From positions 1 through 33,413 of the forward strand of contig NZ_FNQY01000036.1 in NCBI RefSeq assembly GCF_900107765.1: a stretch of 33,413 bases of DNA, given 5' to 3'. This DNA is from Arachidicoccus rhizosphaerae. Its GTDB lineage: Bacteria > Bacteroidota > Bacteroidia > Chitinophagales > Chitinophagaceae. The notes beneath the pieces are model-generated. The model worked only from the letters and a program-made list of their open reading frames with translations, was not told the DNA's origin and made no database searches. Shown here piece by piece: positions 8,224 to 16,990 of the stretch. Position 1 is the stretch's first letter. Every line of letters begins with the position of its first letter. The position numbers were made by a program, and so were the translations under genes.

Positions 8224-9954
8224 TTAAGCATTAACCTGCATAAGAAATACTTCCAAAGACGCTTCATCTGATAACCTAAGCCTGGCTTTTAGTCTGCGTT
8301 TGCTTCTGGAAACGCTTTCTTTGGCAATGCCCAACGCATTGGCGATTTGCGCATTATTTAGTTGCAAATGAATTAAAGCCGTTAACCGCTCCTCTGCCGG
8401 CGTAAGGCTGCCTGCTAATCTTTGTAATGCGGGATAGAAATGAGGATAAACCTGGATAAATTCAATTCTAAACTGGTCCCAGCCCTCATTTGTAATAAGA
8501 GAATACGCTAGCAATTTATTTTCAAGTTGAAGATGATTCTCTTTTTCAGTTGGCTTAAGCGTTTTTAAGTGCTCAATTAAAACCTCGCTTTTTTGAATCC
8601 TTTCGGTGAATGTTTTGATTTGTTCTTTAGCTCGCTGAACTTCTAACTCTGCTAATTTTTGTTTACTGCTGATCTGTTCTAAGGCCAGTCTATGCTTGAT
8701 CCTGTATCTGTTATAGGCTAAAATGGCGATGACTGATAATAATGCTAACCCAATTAGAATAGCCAGCCTGATATTCTTTTCCTGACGGATGTCCTTTTTT
8801 GCCACCTGAAGCGCACTGTCCATTTTATTAAATTCAATGCGACTTTGCAGCGCTTCAGCTTTCTGGCTATTGTATTGCTGGTCCAGTTTGACTTTAAAAT
8901 CACAATACTCCCGATAATAATAAAAAGCGCTGTCATAATTATGCAGTTGGTAAAATACGTGACTGAGCTGTAGGCTGACACTCATTTTACCTAGATTATT
9001 ATTTCCATACCAACTATATGCAGTCCGCCAGTTTTGGAGCGCCTGTCCATAATTATGTGTCTGAAAGTCAATAAGGGCTATTGCATCTTTGGAAATTGCA
9101 GCATCTTGTAATTGGTTAAAACGAACACTGGATTGAATATTATCTTCTAACAAGGGCCTGGCTGCCACGTAATCTTTTTGCATTAGTTTTTGATATCCCA
9201 GACCGCCTTTGGCTATTCCTATCCATATTTGTTGCATCTGAGAGCCTGGTGACAGTTGTAGTGCATTGTTTTGTAATGCCTTATAATAGTATCCAACACT
9301 GTCTATTATACCTAACTGTTTATAACTGGCTCCTATATAATCCAGGGCCAGCACCCTTCTTTGTACTATTTCCGGTCCGGTCTTACCCGCCATTAAAGCA
9401 ATCGCTTGCTTACCATATATGATCGCAGCTCTGTATTCTGCCGCCTCATACATATTCATACTAAAATTGAGCAGGCGCAGGTAGAATAAGGGAAAATGTT
9501 CAATACCAATGTTTTGTTGCATTTCTACAGCGCGCATCGCATAATAGGAATTATCCCGTCCGTTAGTAAGTCTTGGATATAATGAAAATAGTTCGGACAA
9601 TAACTGGTCATCTCCCATCAGCCCAGCCATTTTTAATGCTTTTTGTAAATGCCGTTTGTCTGAAGGGGTGAATTTAATTTTAAGCTCATATTTGCCTAAC
9701 ACCTCATAAATCCAGGTTCGGATTAGTATTCTGTCATTTTGGTGGCGACTTAAATAATTATATAACTCTAATAATCGTTGTCTGAACACCTTTGGGTCTT
9801 TGTGATATTTTAAGTCGGCATAACTGTATTCTGCTTTTGTGGTCTGGGAGGTGTCCGAGGTATTCCAAAGCCGGATAAGCTCCCTGGTGGTCAGCTGTTG
9901 ACTAAAGCTGACGCAAGTGATAAGCAGGCCAATCAAAAAAGCAGCAAGTTTCAT
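8224..9954 (-). CDS. Membrane-anchored TPR protein with C-terminal LuxR-type DNA-binding domain
   Basis: A 576-residue protein. A signal sequence (residues 1-18, ending SFS-QQ) is followed by a long helical region with tetratricopeptide-like repeats (about 40-370; for example AAEYRAAIIYGKQAIALM and SVSLQLSHVFYQLHNYDSAFYYYREY). Then come one transmembrane helix (about 393-413), a coiled coil (about 418-465) and a LuxR/GerE-like helix-turn-helix (about 516-560: LTPAEERL...NAQIANALGIAKESVSRSKRRL). This is a one-component Bacteroidota regulator: the periplasmic TPR part senses something, the cytoplasmic HTH binds DNA. Target genes are not evident. A TAnnTTTG-type -7 box lies 34 bp upstream. Confidence 0.85.
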   Translation of the reverse strand: MKLAAFLIGLLITCVSFSQQLTTRELIRLWNTSDTSQTTKAEYSYADLKYHKDPKVFRQRLLELYNYLSRHQNDRILIRTWIYEVLGKYELKIKFTPSDKRHLQKALKMAGLMGDDQLLSELFSLYPRLTNGRDNSYYAMRAVEMQQNIGIEHFPLFYLRLLNFSMNMYEAAEYRAAIIYGKQAIALMAGKTGPEIVQRRVLALDYIGASYKQLGIIDSVGYYYKALQNNALQLSPGSQMQQIWIGIAKGGLGYQKLMQKDYVAARPLLEDNIQSSVRFNQLQDAAISKDAIALIDFQTHNYGQALQNWRTAYSWYGNNNLGKMSVSLQLSHVFYQLHNYDSAFYYYREYCDFKVKLDQQYNSQKAEALQSRIEFNKMDSALQVAKKDIRQEKNIRLAILIGLALLSVIAILAYNRYRIKHRLALEQISSKQKLAELEVQRAKEQIKTFTERIQKSEVLIEHLKTLKPTEKENHLQLENKLLAYSLITNEGWDQFRIEFIQVYPHFYPALQRLAGSLTPAEERLTALIHLQLNNAQIANALGIAKESVSRSKRRLKARLRLSDEASLEVFLMQVNA

Positions 9955-9987
9955 ATTGGAATTGTTTGAATGGGGTTTTATCTATGG

Positions 9988-9995
9988 CAAATTTA
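9988..9995 (-). promoter_or_regulatory. Candidate Bacteroidetes -7 box for the TPR/LuxR gene
   Basis: The minus strand reads TAAATTTG, matching the Bacteroidetes sigma consensus TAnnTTTG, 34 bp before the start codon. I see no clear TTTG -33 element at the usual spacing, so this is only a candidate. Confidence 0.3.
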
Positions 9996-10386
9996 AGATA
10001 TCCTTTTGAAAACGACCAGTTTAGAGTGAAAATTCACCTACAGCTTCTTTAAAACTACCCTATAACTTGTTCCCAAATACTTCCTTATTCAACATCTAAG
10101 CAGTTCTGTTATCATAGCGGATACCTGACGCAATTGGAGGGTAACAATGAAGCCCATAATATAAATTCGCGAAAAACAAAGAACATAATCTATTGTTTAT
10201 CAAATAAAATGTAAAACTTTCAACTTTTTTTCATTCCTTTTATCTGAAAATAATTGAAGTTTTCGGTTCAATGGATCAGAGGAGCCGTTATTCTAAGAAT
10301 TGTCACGCCTTCACAAAGCAGAGCTGGCTAGCCCTCCAAGCAGCCAGCTTCTCTCCCATTAAATGAATAGGGATACTCTATATATT
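9996..10386. other. Intergenic, mostly featureless
   Basis: About 390 bp between the start of the TPR/LuxR gene and the end of the efflux adaptor gene. It contains the hairpin listed at 10322-10349. Otherwise it holds only short frames and AT-rich sequence. Confidence 0.4.
10322..10349 (-). terminator. Hairpin downstream of the efflux operon
   Basis: AGCTGGCT (10322-10329) and AGCCAGCT (10342-10349) form a perfect 8-bp stem with a 12-nt loop, 38 bp past the stop of the adaptor gene. There is no convincing T run after it on the minus strand, so it may be a weak terminator or an RNA-stabilising hairpin. Confidence 0.4.
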
Positions 10387-11673
10387 CTAATCTTCCTCAA
10401 CATTTGTGAGTTTGGCATTTAAAAAATAGGTGCCGTTCGTTACAATAGAAGCCTTTTTATCAATAGGTCCGATGAAATTAACAGCAGTATAACCCATTTG
10501 TGAAACACCGGTAAAAACCTGTGTCTTTTTGAAAGATCTGCCAGCAGCCGGATTACCTGTATTATCCAGGACTACAAATACATAATCCTTGCCGCCTTCA
10601 TGGATGATCGCATCTTTGGGTACAGCGGGAGTAGCTGTTTTATTCAGGCTTACAATGCCCGTAATATTCATCTGATCAATCATGGCGGATTTATCGCTAT
10701 TGACACGGCAATGCACTGGGATGGTCTTGCTATCTTTCTCAAAGGCCGCTCCGACACTATAGACTTCCGCGTCGTATTCCTCCGATGGATTATTGGTCAG
10801 CGTAAAATGTATGATTTGTCCAATTTTGATCAGCGGCAGATCTTTTTCAAAAACCTGTAAATCAAGGTGGAGCGCATGGTTATTGACTATTTCAGCAACC
10901 GGACTGTTGGGATTCACATAACTTCCTATTTCTGCATACACCTGACTAACGGTTCCCGTGACAGGACTGGTTAGCGTCAGCGTAGAACGCATATTGCCGT
11001 TTTTTAGACTTGCAGGGTTAATCCCCATCATTATTAATTGTTGCCCGAGCGCTGATTTGCGGGTCTGAAGGGCGCTGAGATTAGCCTTTGCCTGCTGCAG
11101 GTTTTTTAAAATTCCGGCCTGCCCCTCATGGAGTGCCTGTTGACGGTTTAATTCCTGTTCCGCCAAGGTTATTTTACCGCCAAGCGCAATATATTCTTCC
11201 TGCATTTCAATAAATTCCGGATTACTGACTGTGGCAATAAGCTGGCCTTTGGACACCTGGCTGCCTAATTGAATATGCAGGGTTTTGATCACACCGCTGA
11301 ATAAGGGAGTGGCTTTGCCTCTATGCTCATTGGGTACTCTTAATGTACCATTTGCCTTTATAGTGGCGGTCAACTCCTTTTGCTCAATTCTGCCCAGTTG
11401 GAGGTTGATCGCCTGCATCTGTTCATCGCTTAATTTTACGATGTCGTTACCGGTGGTTTCATGGAGGGTGTCCATGGCGGATGTGGTATCCTTGTTTACG
11501 GCCGTAGTATCCGCCTTGTGATCACCACAGGAAATGACCATACTGAGCAATAACACACATAGCATATTTTTTGCCATGGAACGCCGTATTTTATAAGATT
11601 TTTCAGTGATCTTATGCATGATTTGGAGGGTTGAGATAAATTGTATATTTAATTGTTTCAATGTTTGTTTCAT
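10387..11673 (-). CDS. RND efflux periplasmic adaptor (CzcB/CusB-type membrane-fusion protein)
   Basis: A 428-residue membrane-fusion protein. A basic N-terminus precedes a lipoprotein signal ending at Cys49 (LLLSMVISC), so the mature adaptor is probably lipid-anchored in the periplasm. Next come a barrel-sandwich half-lipoyl (LFSGVIKTLHIQLGSQVSKGQLI), an alpha-helical hairpin (about residues 155-220), the second lipoyl half (LTSPVTGTVSQVYAEIGSYV) and beta-barrel and membrane-proximal domains. It starts 6 bp after the stop of the RND/OMF gene, so the two are translationally close and surely cotranscribed. Internal Met19 and Met33 are alternative starts; Met33 would give the most compact signal. 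Its role is to link the pump to the outer-membrane channel. Confidence 0.92.
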   Translation of the reverse strand: MKQTLKQLNIQFISTLQIMHKITEKSYKIRRSMAKNMLCVLLLSMVISCGDHKADTTAVNKDTTSAMDTLHETTGNDIVKLSDEQMQAINLQLGRIEQKELTATIKANGTLRVPNEHRGKATPLFSGVIKTLHIQLGSQVSKGQLIATVSNPEFIEMQEEYIALGGKITLAEQELNRQQALHEGQAGILKNLQQAKANLSALQTRKSALGQQLIMMGINPASLKNGNMRSTLTLTSPVTGTVSQVYAEIGSYVNPNSPVAEIVNNHALHLDLQVFEKDLPLIKIGQIIHFTLTNNPSEEYDAEVYSVGAAFEKDSKTIPVHCRVNSDKSAMIDQMNITGIVSLNKTATPAVPKDAIIHEGGKDYVFVVLDNTGNPAAGRSFKKTQVFTGVSQMGYTAVNFIGPIDKKASIVTNGTYFLNAKLTNVEED

Positions 11674-11679
11674 GACGAT

Positions 11680-14600
11680 TTAATGATTCAGTAAGGAATA
11701 AATGTCTATGGAAAGTGTGTTTAGGGCTTGTATGCTGCTTAAATAATTCAGCCGGGTGTCGGTGGCTGTTTTTAGGCTGTACAAATATTCCATATAACTG
11801 CTCTCCCCTGCCTTATAACCTGCTTCGGATGCACGCACCAGGCTGTCCGCTCCAGCAATAGCCGTGCTCTTAAAATATTGATACAGCGCGAAATTTTGCT
11901 GGTAGAGAAGTATTTGGCCCTGAATCGCAGCAGACAACTCTTTTGCCTGTTGTTCGGCTTCGCTGGATAGGGCGGCTGCTTTCAGCTTACCGGCATTAAC
12001 CCTGGCCTTGCCTGCACCAAAACTAAGAGGCACCGCTACTCCTACACTCAGGTAGCTGAATCTTTTATTGCCGCTTATCCAATGCTCCTGCCCCCCAATA
12101 TTTTGAAAGCCTATCAGCGATTGATTGGCATATCCCAGGGTAAAATCGGGACCATTTTTAGCCTTTTCCACAGCCGCATCATTTTGTGCAATGACCGCCT
12201 TTTGTCTTAATGCGGCTATCCGAGGCAACCGGTCCAGTTTTGTCATCTGGCTGGAATCCAATAATTCTTCTAGGGTAATGGGGGTAAATACGCCTATGGG
12301 TGCTATCTGTAAGAAAGTATCTTCTGGTAGATTAATCAGGGCATGTAAACGCAATACAGCGGACTGCAACTGCACTTTATTATCATCTGCCATTAATGTG
12401 ATTTCGCTCTTTTGCATCCGAGCAGTGGTCACATCCAGCCCTTTGGTATCTCCCGAGTGATACCGCAGTTCGGCAATTCTGATAAAATCCTGATATAGGC
12501 TATCCAGAAAATTAAGTTCTTTTTGAATTTGCTGCAGATAGACAATCTGATAGTATTGCAACCGGACGGCTTTTTTTATATCACGTAAGGCCAGATCCTT
12601 TTGTATTTGACTGAATGTAGTTTCAGACTGTGCTAGCAGGCGTCTGGCTTTAAATAAAGCGGGAAAAGGAATGGTTTGTGAGATCTGTACACTATTGTCA
12701 AAGCTGTTACTGCTGTATTGCCCCAAGTTGGAGGATGCACTTAGTTTTGGCAGCTCCGTAGCCGTATTCTCCAGGGTGACTGCCGCCTTGCTTTGCAGTG
12801 CAGCCGCTTTCAGGCTTCCATTATTTTTTAATGCCAATTCAATGGCCTCACTGGCCTGCCCGATTATGACAGATTTGTCATTGCCTGGTATTCGTTGTTG
12901 GGCATTTGCCGTATTAGTGATTAATCCCAGAAGTGGAATGATCAGGCTTTTAAGTAGATGATTCATTTTAAAGCGGGTTTTAACATGACTGATCAGATAA
13001 AGCAGAGGTAAAACAAACAAGGTTAAGAAAGTGGCCGTTAAAAGGCCGCCTATTACAACAGTCGCCAGCGGTTTTTGCACCTCTGCCCCGGCCCCTGTGC
13101 TGATGGCCATGGGTAAAAAACCAAGTGAAGCAACGGTGGCCGTCATCAGCACAGGTCTTAATCTTTGTTTTGTACCTGTTATGATACGTTGCATCACATC
13201 ATCCATTCCTTCCCTTTTCAAATGATTAAAAGTGCCGATAAGTACGATGCCGTTCAATACGGCTACGCCAAACAGCGCGATAAAACCTACGCCCGCACTG
13301 ATGGAAAAAGGCATGCCCCTGATCCATAAGGCCAGAATGCCGCCGATAGCACTCATGGGTATAGCCATAAATATCAGCGTCGCTTGTTTGATGGATTTAA
13401 AAGTCAGGTATAACAGCAAAAAAATCAGCAGTAGGGATATGGGGACTGCAATCATTAATCGCTGACTGGCCCTTTGCAGGTTTTCAAACTGACCTCCATA
13501 GGTCAGATAATACCCTGTAGGGAGTATAAGTTTTTTCTGCAGGACTTGCTTTATATCAGAGACGACATTAGTCACATCCCGGTTATGCACATTAAATCCA
13601 ATGACCACCCGCCTTTTGCCTTCTTCTCTGCTGATCTGAGCAGGCCCCTCCTGAATAGAGATCGTTGCCAGCTGGGACAGCGGTATCTGGCTGCCCCCCT
13701 CAATAGGAATCATCAGATCGGCCACGTTTTCAATCCCTTGCCTGGACATACTGTCGAGCCTTAAAACAAGGTCAAACCTTCTTTCATTTTCAAAAACCTG
13801 TCCGGCCGCCTTACCGGCAAAGGCCGTCTGCAGTACCTCATTGACATCCTGTATATTAAGACCATATGCAGCCATACGGGACCTGTCATACTGAACCGTA
13901 ATACCCGGTAATCCTACTGTTTTTTCCACAAATGGTTCGCTGACACCAGAGGTATGCTGAATCAGCCTGGCTATATTAGCTGCTGTAAGCGCAAGCGTAT
14001 CCAGATCCTCTCCAAAAACCTTAATGGCAACGTCCTGTCGAATGCCCGTCATCAACTCATTAAAGCGCATCTGAATGGGCTGACTGGGCGAACTGATAAC
14101 GCCAGGCAGGACTTCTAGCTTTTTCTGAATACTGTCTGCCAGGGCGTAAAAATCCTGGGTGATCTTCCATTCTTTTTTGGGTTTTAATACAACAATTAAA
14201 TCTGATTGGTTCATGGGCATTGGATCGGTAGCTACATCAGCCGCCCCGGTTTTACCGACAACCATTTTAACTTCGTCAAATTGTTTGATTATTCTTTCTG
14301 CCTGCAGGGTCGTCTCTACCGTCTGCGACAGCGAGCTACCCTGAGGCAATACAAATTCAAAGGCATAGTCTCCCTCCTGAAGTTGTGGGATAAACTCACC
14401 GCCCATGTTTTTAAATAATAGTATGCAAAAGGCAAACAGTGCCACGGTGGTGATAATAATACTGTATTTAAACCGTATCGCTAATTGTAATAGCGGCTCG
14501 TAGCGTTTTTGGTAATAATGCATCATTTTGTCCGAAAAACTAACTTTTTCCCGTGGTCGCCTGGATAAACATAATGCGCTCATCATGGGAATATAAGTAA

Positions 14601-16077
14601 GAGACAATATCAGTGCGCCTAAAATAGCAAAGCTGACCGTTTTGGCCATGGGAATAAACATTTTGCCTTCAATACCGGTTAATGTTAATATCGGAATGTA
14701 GACAATCAGGATAATAATCTCTCCAAAGGCCGCACTGCTCCTTATTTTAGAAGCCGCCTGGAAGACTTCCGTATCCATCTGACCCTTTGTTAATGACTGG
14801 TCGGATCTTCTAAGGCCGAGATGATGTAAAGTAGCTTCCACGATAATGACTGCACCATCCACGATAAGTCCGAAGTCGATGGCACCCAGACTCATCAGAT
14901 TGGCACTTACGCCAAATGCCCGCATGAGTCCCATGGCGAATAATAAGGAAAGCGGAATGGCAGAAGCTACAATGAGGCCAGCTCTCAGATTGCCTAAAAA
15001 TATAACCAGTACAAAAATTACAATCAATGCTCCTTCTATCAAATTGCGCTCAACGGTACTGATTGCATTATGGACCAGTTTGGAGCGGTCCAAAAAAGGC
15101 TCGATCATAACATCGCCCGGCAGGGATTTTTGAATCTGGCTGATTTCTTGTTTGACGTTTTGTACAACCGCGTTACTATTGGCGCCTTTAAGCATCAGCA
15201 CAATTCCGCCGACGACCTCTTTTTCTCCGTTATAAGTCATAGCGCCGTATCTGGGCGGGGCGCCGTAACCAATGGATGCAACATCTCTGATTAAAATGGC
15301 TGTGCCGCCCGGGCTCGTCTTCACGGGAATCTGCCCGATATCTTCCAGGGTTTTTACCATGCCGACCCCTCTGATAAAATACGCATTCGGTTTTTTGTCT
15401 ATATATGCGCCACCGGTATTCTGATTATTTTTTTGTAGTGCAGTTAAGATTTCTGTGATGGTAACTCCCATGGCTTTTAACCGGTCCGGATTCACCGCCA
15501 CCTCGTACTGTTTTGAAATCCCGCCGAATCCTGTTATTTCGGCTACGCCTTCAATCCCTTTTAACCTTCTGGCGACGACCCAGTCCTGCAGGGTTCTTAA
15601 ATCCATGGCTGAATAATTGGCCTCGCTGCCTTTCTTGGGATGTATCACATATTGGTAGATTTCACCAAGGCCTGTGGTAACGGGAGCAAGTTCCGGTGTT
15701 GCGATGTCAGGTGGGATGTTTTTTTCCGCAGTCTTAAGTCTTTCTGCAATCAATTGACGGGCAAAATAAATATCCACATCGTCTTTAAATACCAGGGTGA
15801 TGACACTAATGCCAAATCTTGAAAATGAGCGCATTTCTGTCATTTCCGGCAGGCCGGACATGGATGTTTCTATTGGAGATGTCACCAGTTGTTCCACTTC
15901 CTGGCTGGCCAGTGTAGGACAGTTGGTAATGATTTGCACCTGATTATTGGTGATGTCGGGAACAGCGTCAATAGGTAATTTAAAAGCGCTCCAGGTTCCC
16001 CAGATAATGAGACCAACGGTCAAAAATCCAATAATCAGCTTATTATTAATGCTGAATTTTATAATTCGGTCTAACAC
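11680..16077 (-). CDS. CzcA-type heavy-metal RND pump fused to a TolC-like outer-membrane factor
   Basis: A 1465-residue fusion. Residues 1 to about 1030 are a complete HME-RND pump: MLDRIIKFSINNKLIIG start, 12 transmembrane helices, and the TM4 signature DFGLIVDGAVIIVE, which resembles the divalent-cation (Co/Zn/Cd/Ni) group rather than Cu/Ag pumps. The periplasmic segment ATDPMPMNQSDLIVVLKP is also CzcA-like. From residue 1038 a second signal-like segment (MNHLLKSLIIPLLGL...ANAQQ) leads into a TolC-like factor with long helical repeats (about 1060-1465). Start is GTG at 16077, the only start giving the normal family N-terminus. Fusions of this kind are known in Bacteroidota. It forms an operon with the adaptor 6 bp downstream and the DUF6660 gene upstream. 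Confidence 0.92.
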   Translation of the reverse strand: MLDRIIKFSINNKLIIGFLTVGLIIWGTWSAFKLPIDAVPDITNNQVQIITNCPTLASQEVEQLVTSPIETSMSGLPEMTEMRSFSRFGISVITLVFKDDVDIYFARQLIAERLKTAEKNIPPDIATPELAPVTTGLGEIYQYVIHPKKGSEANYSAMDLRTLQDWVVARRLKGIEGVAEITGFGGISKQYEVAVNPDRLKAMGVTITEILTALQKNNQNTGGAYIDKKPNAYFIRGVGMVKTLEDIGQIPVKTSPGGTAILIRDVASIGYGAPPRYGAMTYNGEKEVVGGIVLMLKGANSNAVVQNVKQEISQIQKSLPGDVMIEPFLDRSKLVHNAISTVERNLIEGALIVIFVLVIFLGNLRAGLIVASAIPLSLLFAMGLMRAFGVSANLMSLGAIDFGLIVDGAVIIVEATLHHLGLRRSDQSLTKGQMDTEVFQAASKIRSSAAFGEIIILIVYIPILTLTGIEGKMFIPMAKTVSFAILGALILSLTYIPMMSALCLSRRPREKVSFSDKMMHYYQKRYEPLLQLAIRFKYSIIITTVALFAFCILLFKNMGGEFIPQLQEGDYAFEFVLPQGSSLSQTVETTLQAERIIKQFDEVKMVVGKTGAADVATDPMPMNQSDLIVVLKPKKEWKITQDFYALADSIQKKLEVLPGVISSPSQPIQMRFNELMTGIRQDVAIKVFGEDLDTLALTAANIARLIQHTSGVSEPFVEKTVGLPGITVQYDRSRMAAYGLNIQDVNEVLQTAFAGKAAGQVFENERRFDLVLRLDSMSRQGIENVADLMIPIEGGSQIPLSQLATISIQEGPAQISREEGKRRVVIGFNVHNRDVTNVVSDIKQVLQKKLILPTGYYLTYGGQFENLQRASQRLMIAVPISLLLIFLLLYLTFKSIKQATLIFMAIPMSAIGGILALWIRGMPFSISAGVGFIALFGVAVLNGIVLIGTFNHLKREGMDDVMQRIITGTKQRLRPVLMTATVASLGFLPMAISTGAGAEVQKPLATVVIGGLLTATFLTLFVLPLLYLISHVKTRFKMNHLLKSLIIPLLGLITNTANAQQRIPGNDKSVIIGQASEAIELALKNNGSLKAAALQSKAAVTLENTATELPKLSASSNLGQYSSNSFDNSVQISQTIPFPALFKARRLLAQSETTFSQIQKDLALRDIKKAVRLQYYQIVYLQQIQKELNFLDSLYQDFIRIAELRYHSGDTKGLDVTTARMQKSEITLMADDNKVQLQSAVLRLHALINLPEDTFLQIAPIGVFTPITLEELLDSSQMTKLDRLPRIAALRQKAVIAQNDAAVEKAKNGPDFTLGYANQSLIGFQNIGGQEHWISGNKRFSYLSVGVAVPLSFGAGKARVNAGKLKAAALSSEAEQQAKELSAAIQGQILLYQQNFALYQYFKSTAIAGADSLVRASEAGYKAGESSYMEYLYSLKTATDTRLNYLSSIQALNTLSIDIYSLLNH

Positions 16078-16393
16078 TTTTTGTAAAGGTTTGGGATCAT
16101 TAAAAATTGTTTGGTCTGTCTCTTTCCTAAAAAGTGAAAAGTTGACAGGCGGCCGCCGTTCAATACTGATAGCAGGCTATTCAGCCTTTATCAGTAAGAC
16201 CAGGACGCTTCAGTCTATGGTAGTACGATATAGGTATTATGGATTAGCCAACCACATGAGGATTTACCCACAAAAGCCGGGAGGCATTGCTTTGTTTCGG
16301 CTATATTAAATATTTACAGGAAAACCTATCGCCTGAATTTTAATCAGTACTATACAAAAAAGGAAGATTATCTGGCCGCATTAAATCAAAGCA
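16078..16393. other. Spacer between the DUF6660 gene and the RND gene
   Basis: A 316-bp stretch inside the efflux cluster, longer than expected for a tight operon, so the RND gene may have its own promoter. It contains a 10-bp perfect palindrome GGCGGCCGCC at 16148-16157, unusually G+C-rich for its surroundings. No ORF of note was found on the minus strand. Confidence 0.4.
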
Positions 16394-16714
16394 TTATAAT
16401 TTAGGAGGCTGCAGTATGCTGGCAAAAAACTGGCCGTCAAAAGATTCGTTCTGAATCCAGTATTTGTTTTTTTTGATTGGAGCAAGAGAAGATAAATTGG
16501 TGACAATAAGTCCGGTGGCTTCCAGTGTGAGCGTTCTGGCACAGCAGCTGCACAGGCAAAAAGGACTACAATGATCCTGATGATCGCCATGGTTGCTACT
16601 AGGTTCCTGAAAGGTGGTTTGCCTATGAAGATCAGGCTGTGCATGTATATCACTGCATGGCATTACAGAAAGTGCCATGAGCGTTATACATAAAAAAAAT
16701 GCCATCAGCTTCAT
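16394..16714 (-). CDS. DUF6660-family Cys/His-rich exported protein
   Basis: A 106-residue protein with a signal peptide (MKLMAFFLCITLMALSVMPC, probably cut after HAQ) and the core HGDHQDHCSPFCLCSCC (residues 42-58), which holds three His and five Cys. This is the hallmark of the DUF6660 family found beside metal-efflux genes in Bacteroidota. It is encoded first in the cluster, upstream of the RND pump on the same strand. A periplasmic metal-binding or metal-sensing role is likely from the motif and context (inference); the family has no assigned biochemistry that I know. An overlapping frame at 16381-16653 is its shadow. Confidence 0.75.
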   Translation of the reverse strand: MKLMAFFLCITLMALSVMPCSDIHAQPDLHRQTTFQEPSSNHGDHQDHCSPFCLCSCCARTLTLEATGLIVTNLSSLAPIKKNKYWIQNESFDGQFFASILQPPKL

Positions 16715-16719
16715 ATGGT

Positions 16720-16727
16720 CAAAGATA
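16720..16727 (-). promoter_or_regulatory. Candidate -7 box at the head of the efflux cluster
   Basis: The minus strand reads TATCTTTG, a full match to TAnnTTTG, ending 5 bp before the DUF6660 ATG. The resulting transcript would be nearly leaderless from this ATG, or would have a short leader if Met4 is the start. There is no clear -33 TTTG, so this is weak. Confidence 0.25.
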
Positions 16728-16990
16728 ACTAAACTTTGAATGGACTACATAACTTTTTAAAAGACAGGCAAATTTTTAAATTGTCCTTAGGAACCTTGTT
16801 GCAAAACGCTATTTTGACGGGTGCGCTTATAGGTTACTATTTTATAATACCGATTATCCTAAGACGCTAATAATGAGTTCGGTTAATCTTCATCAAACCA
16901 TTTATTCAAATGAAAAGAGATGCCTAAACTGCGATAATCTTCTTATATTTACACTCTAACTAATTTTTCCACTTTTATCTTTTCAAGTAC

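Noticed and set aside
16148-16157. GGCGGCCGCC palindrome inside the efflux cluster as an operator
   Set aside because: A single short palindrome without a second copy or a known regulator in the window; kept only as a remark in the spacer entry.
16381-16653. 90-codon frame overlapping the DUF6660 gene
   Set aside because: Wrong frame relative to the conserved HCSPFCxCxCC motif.
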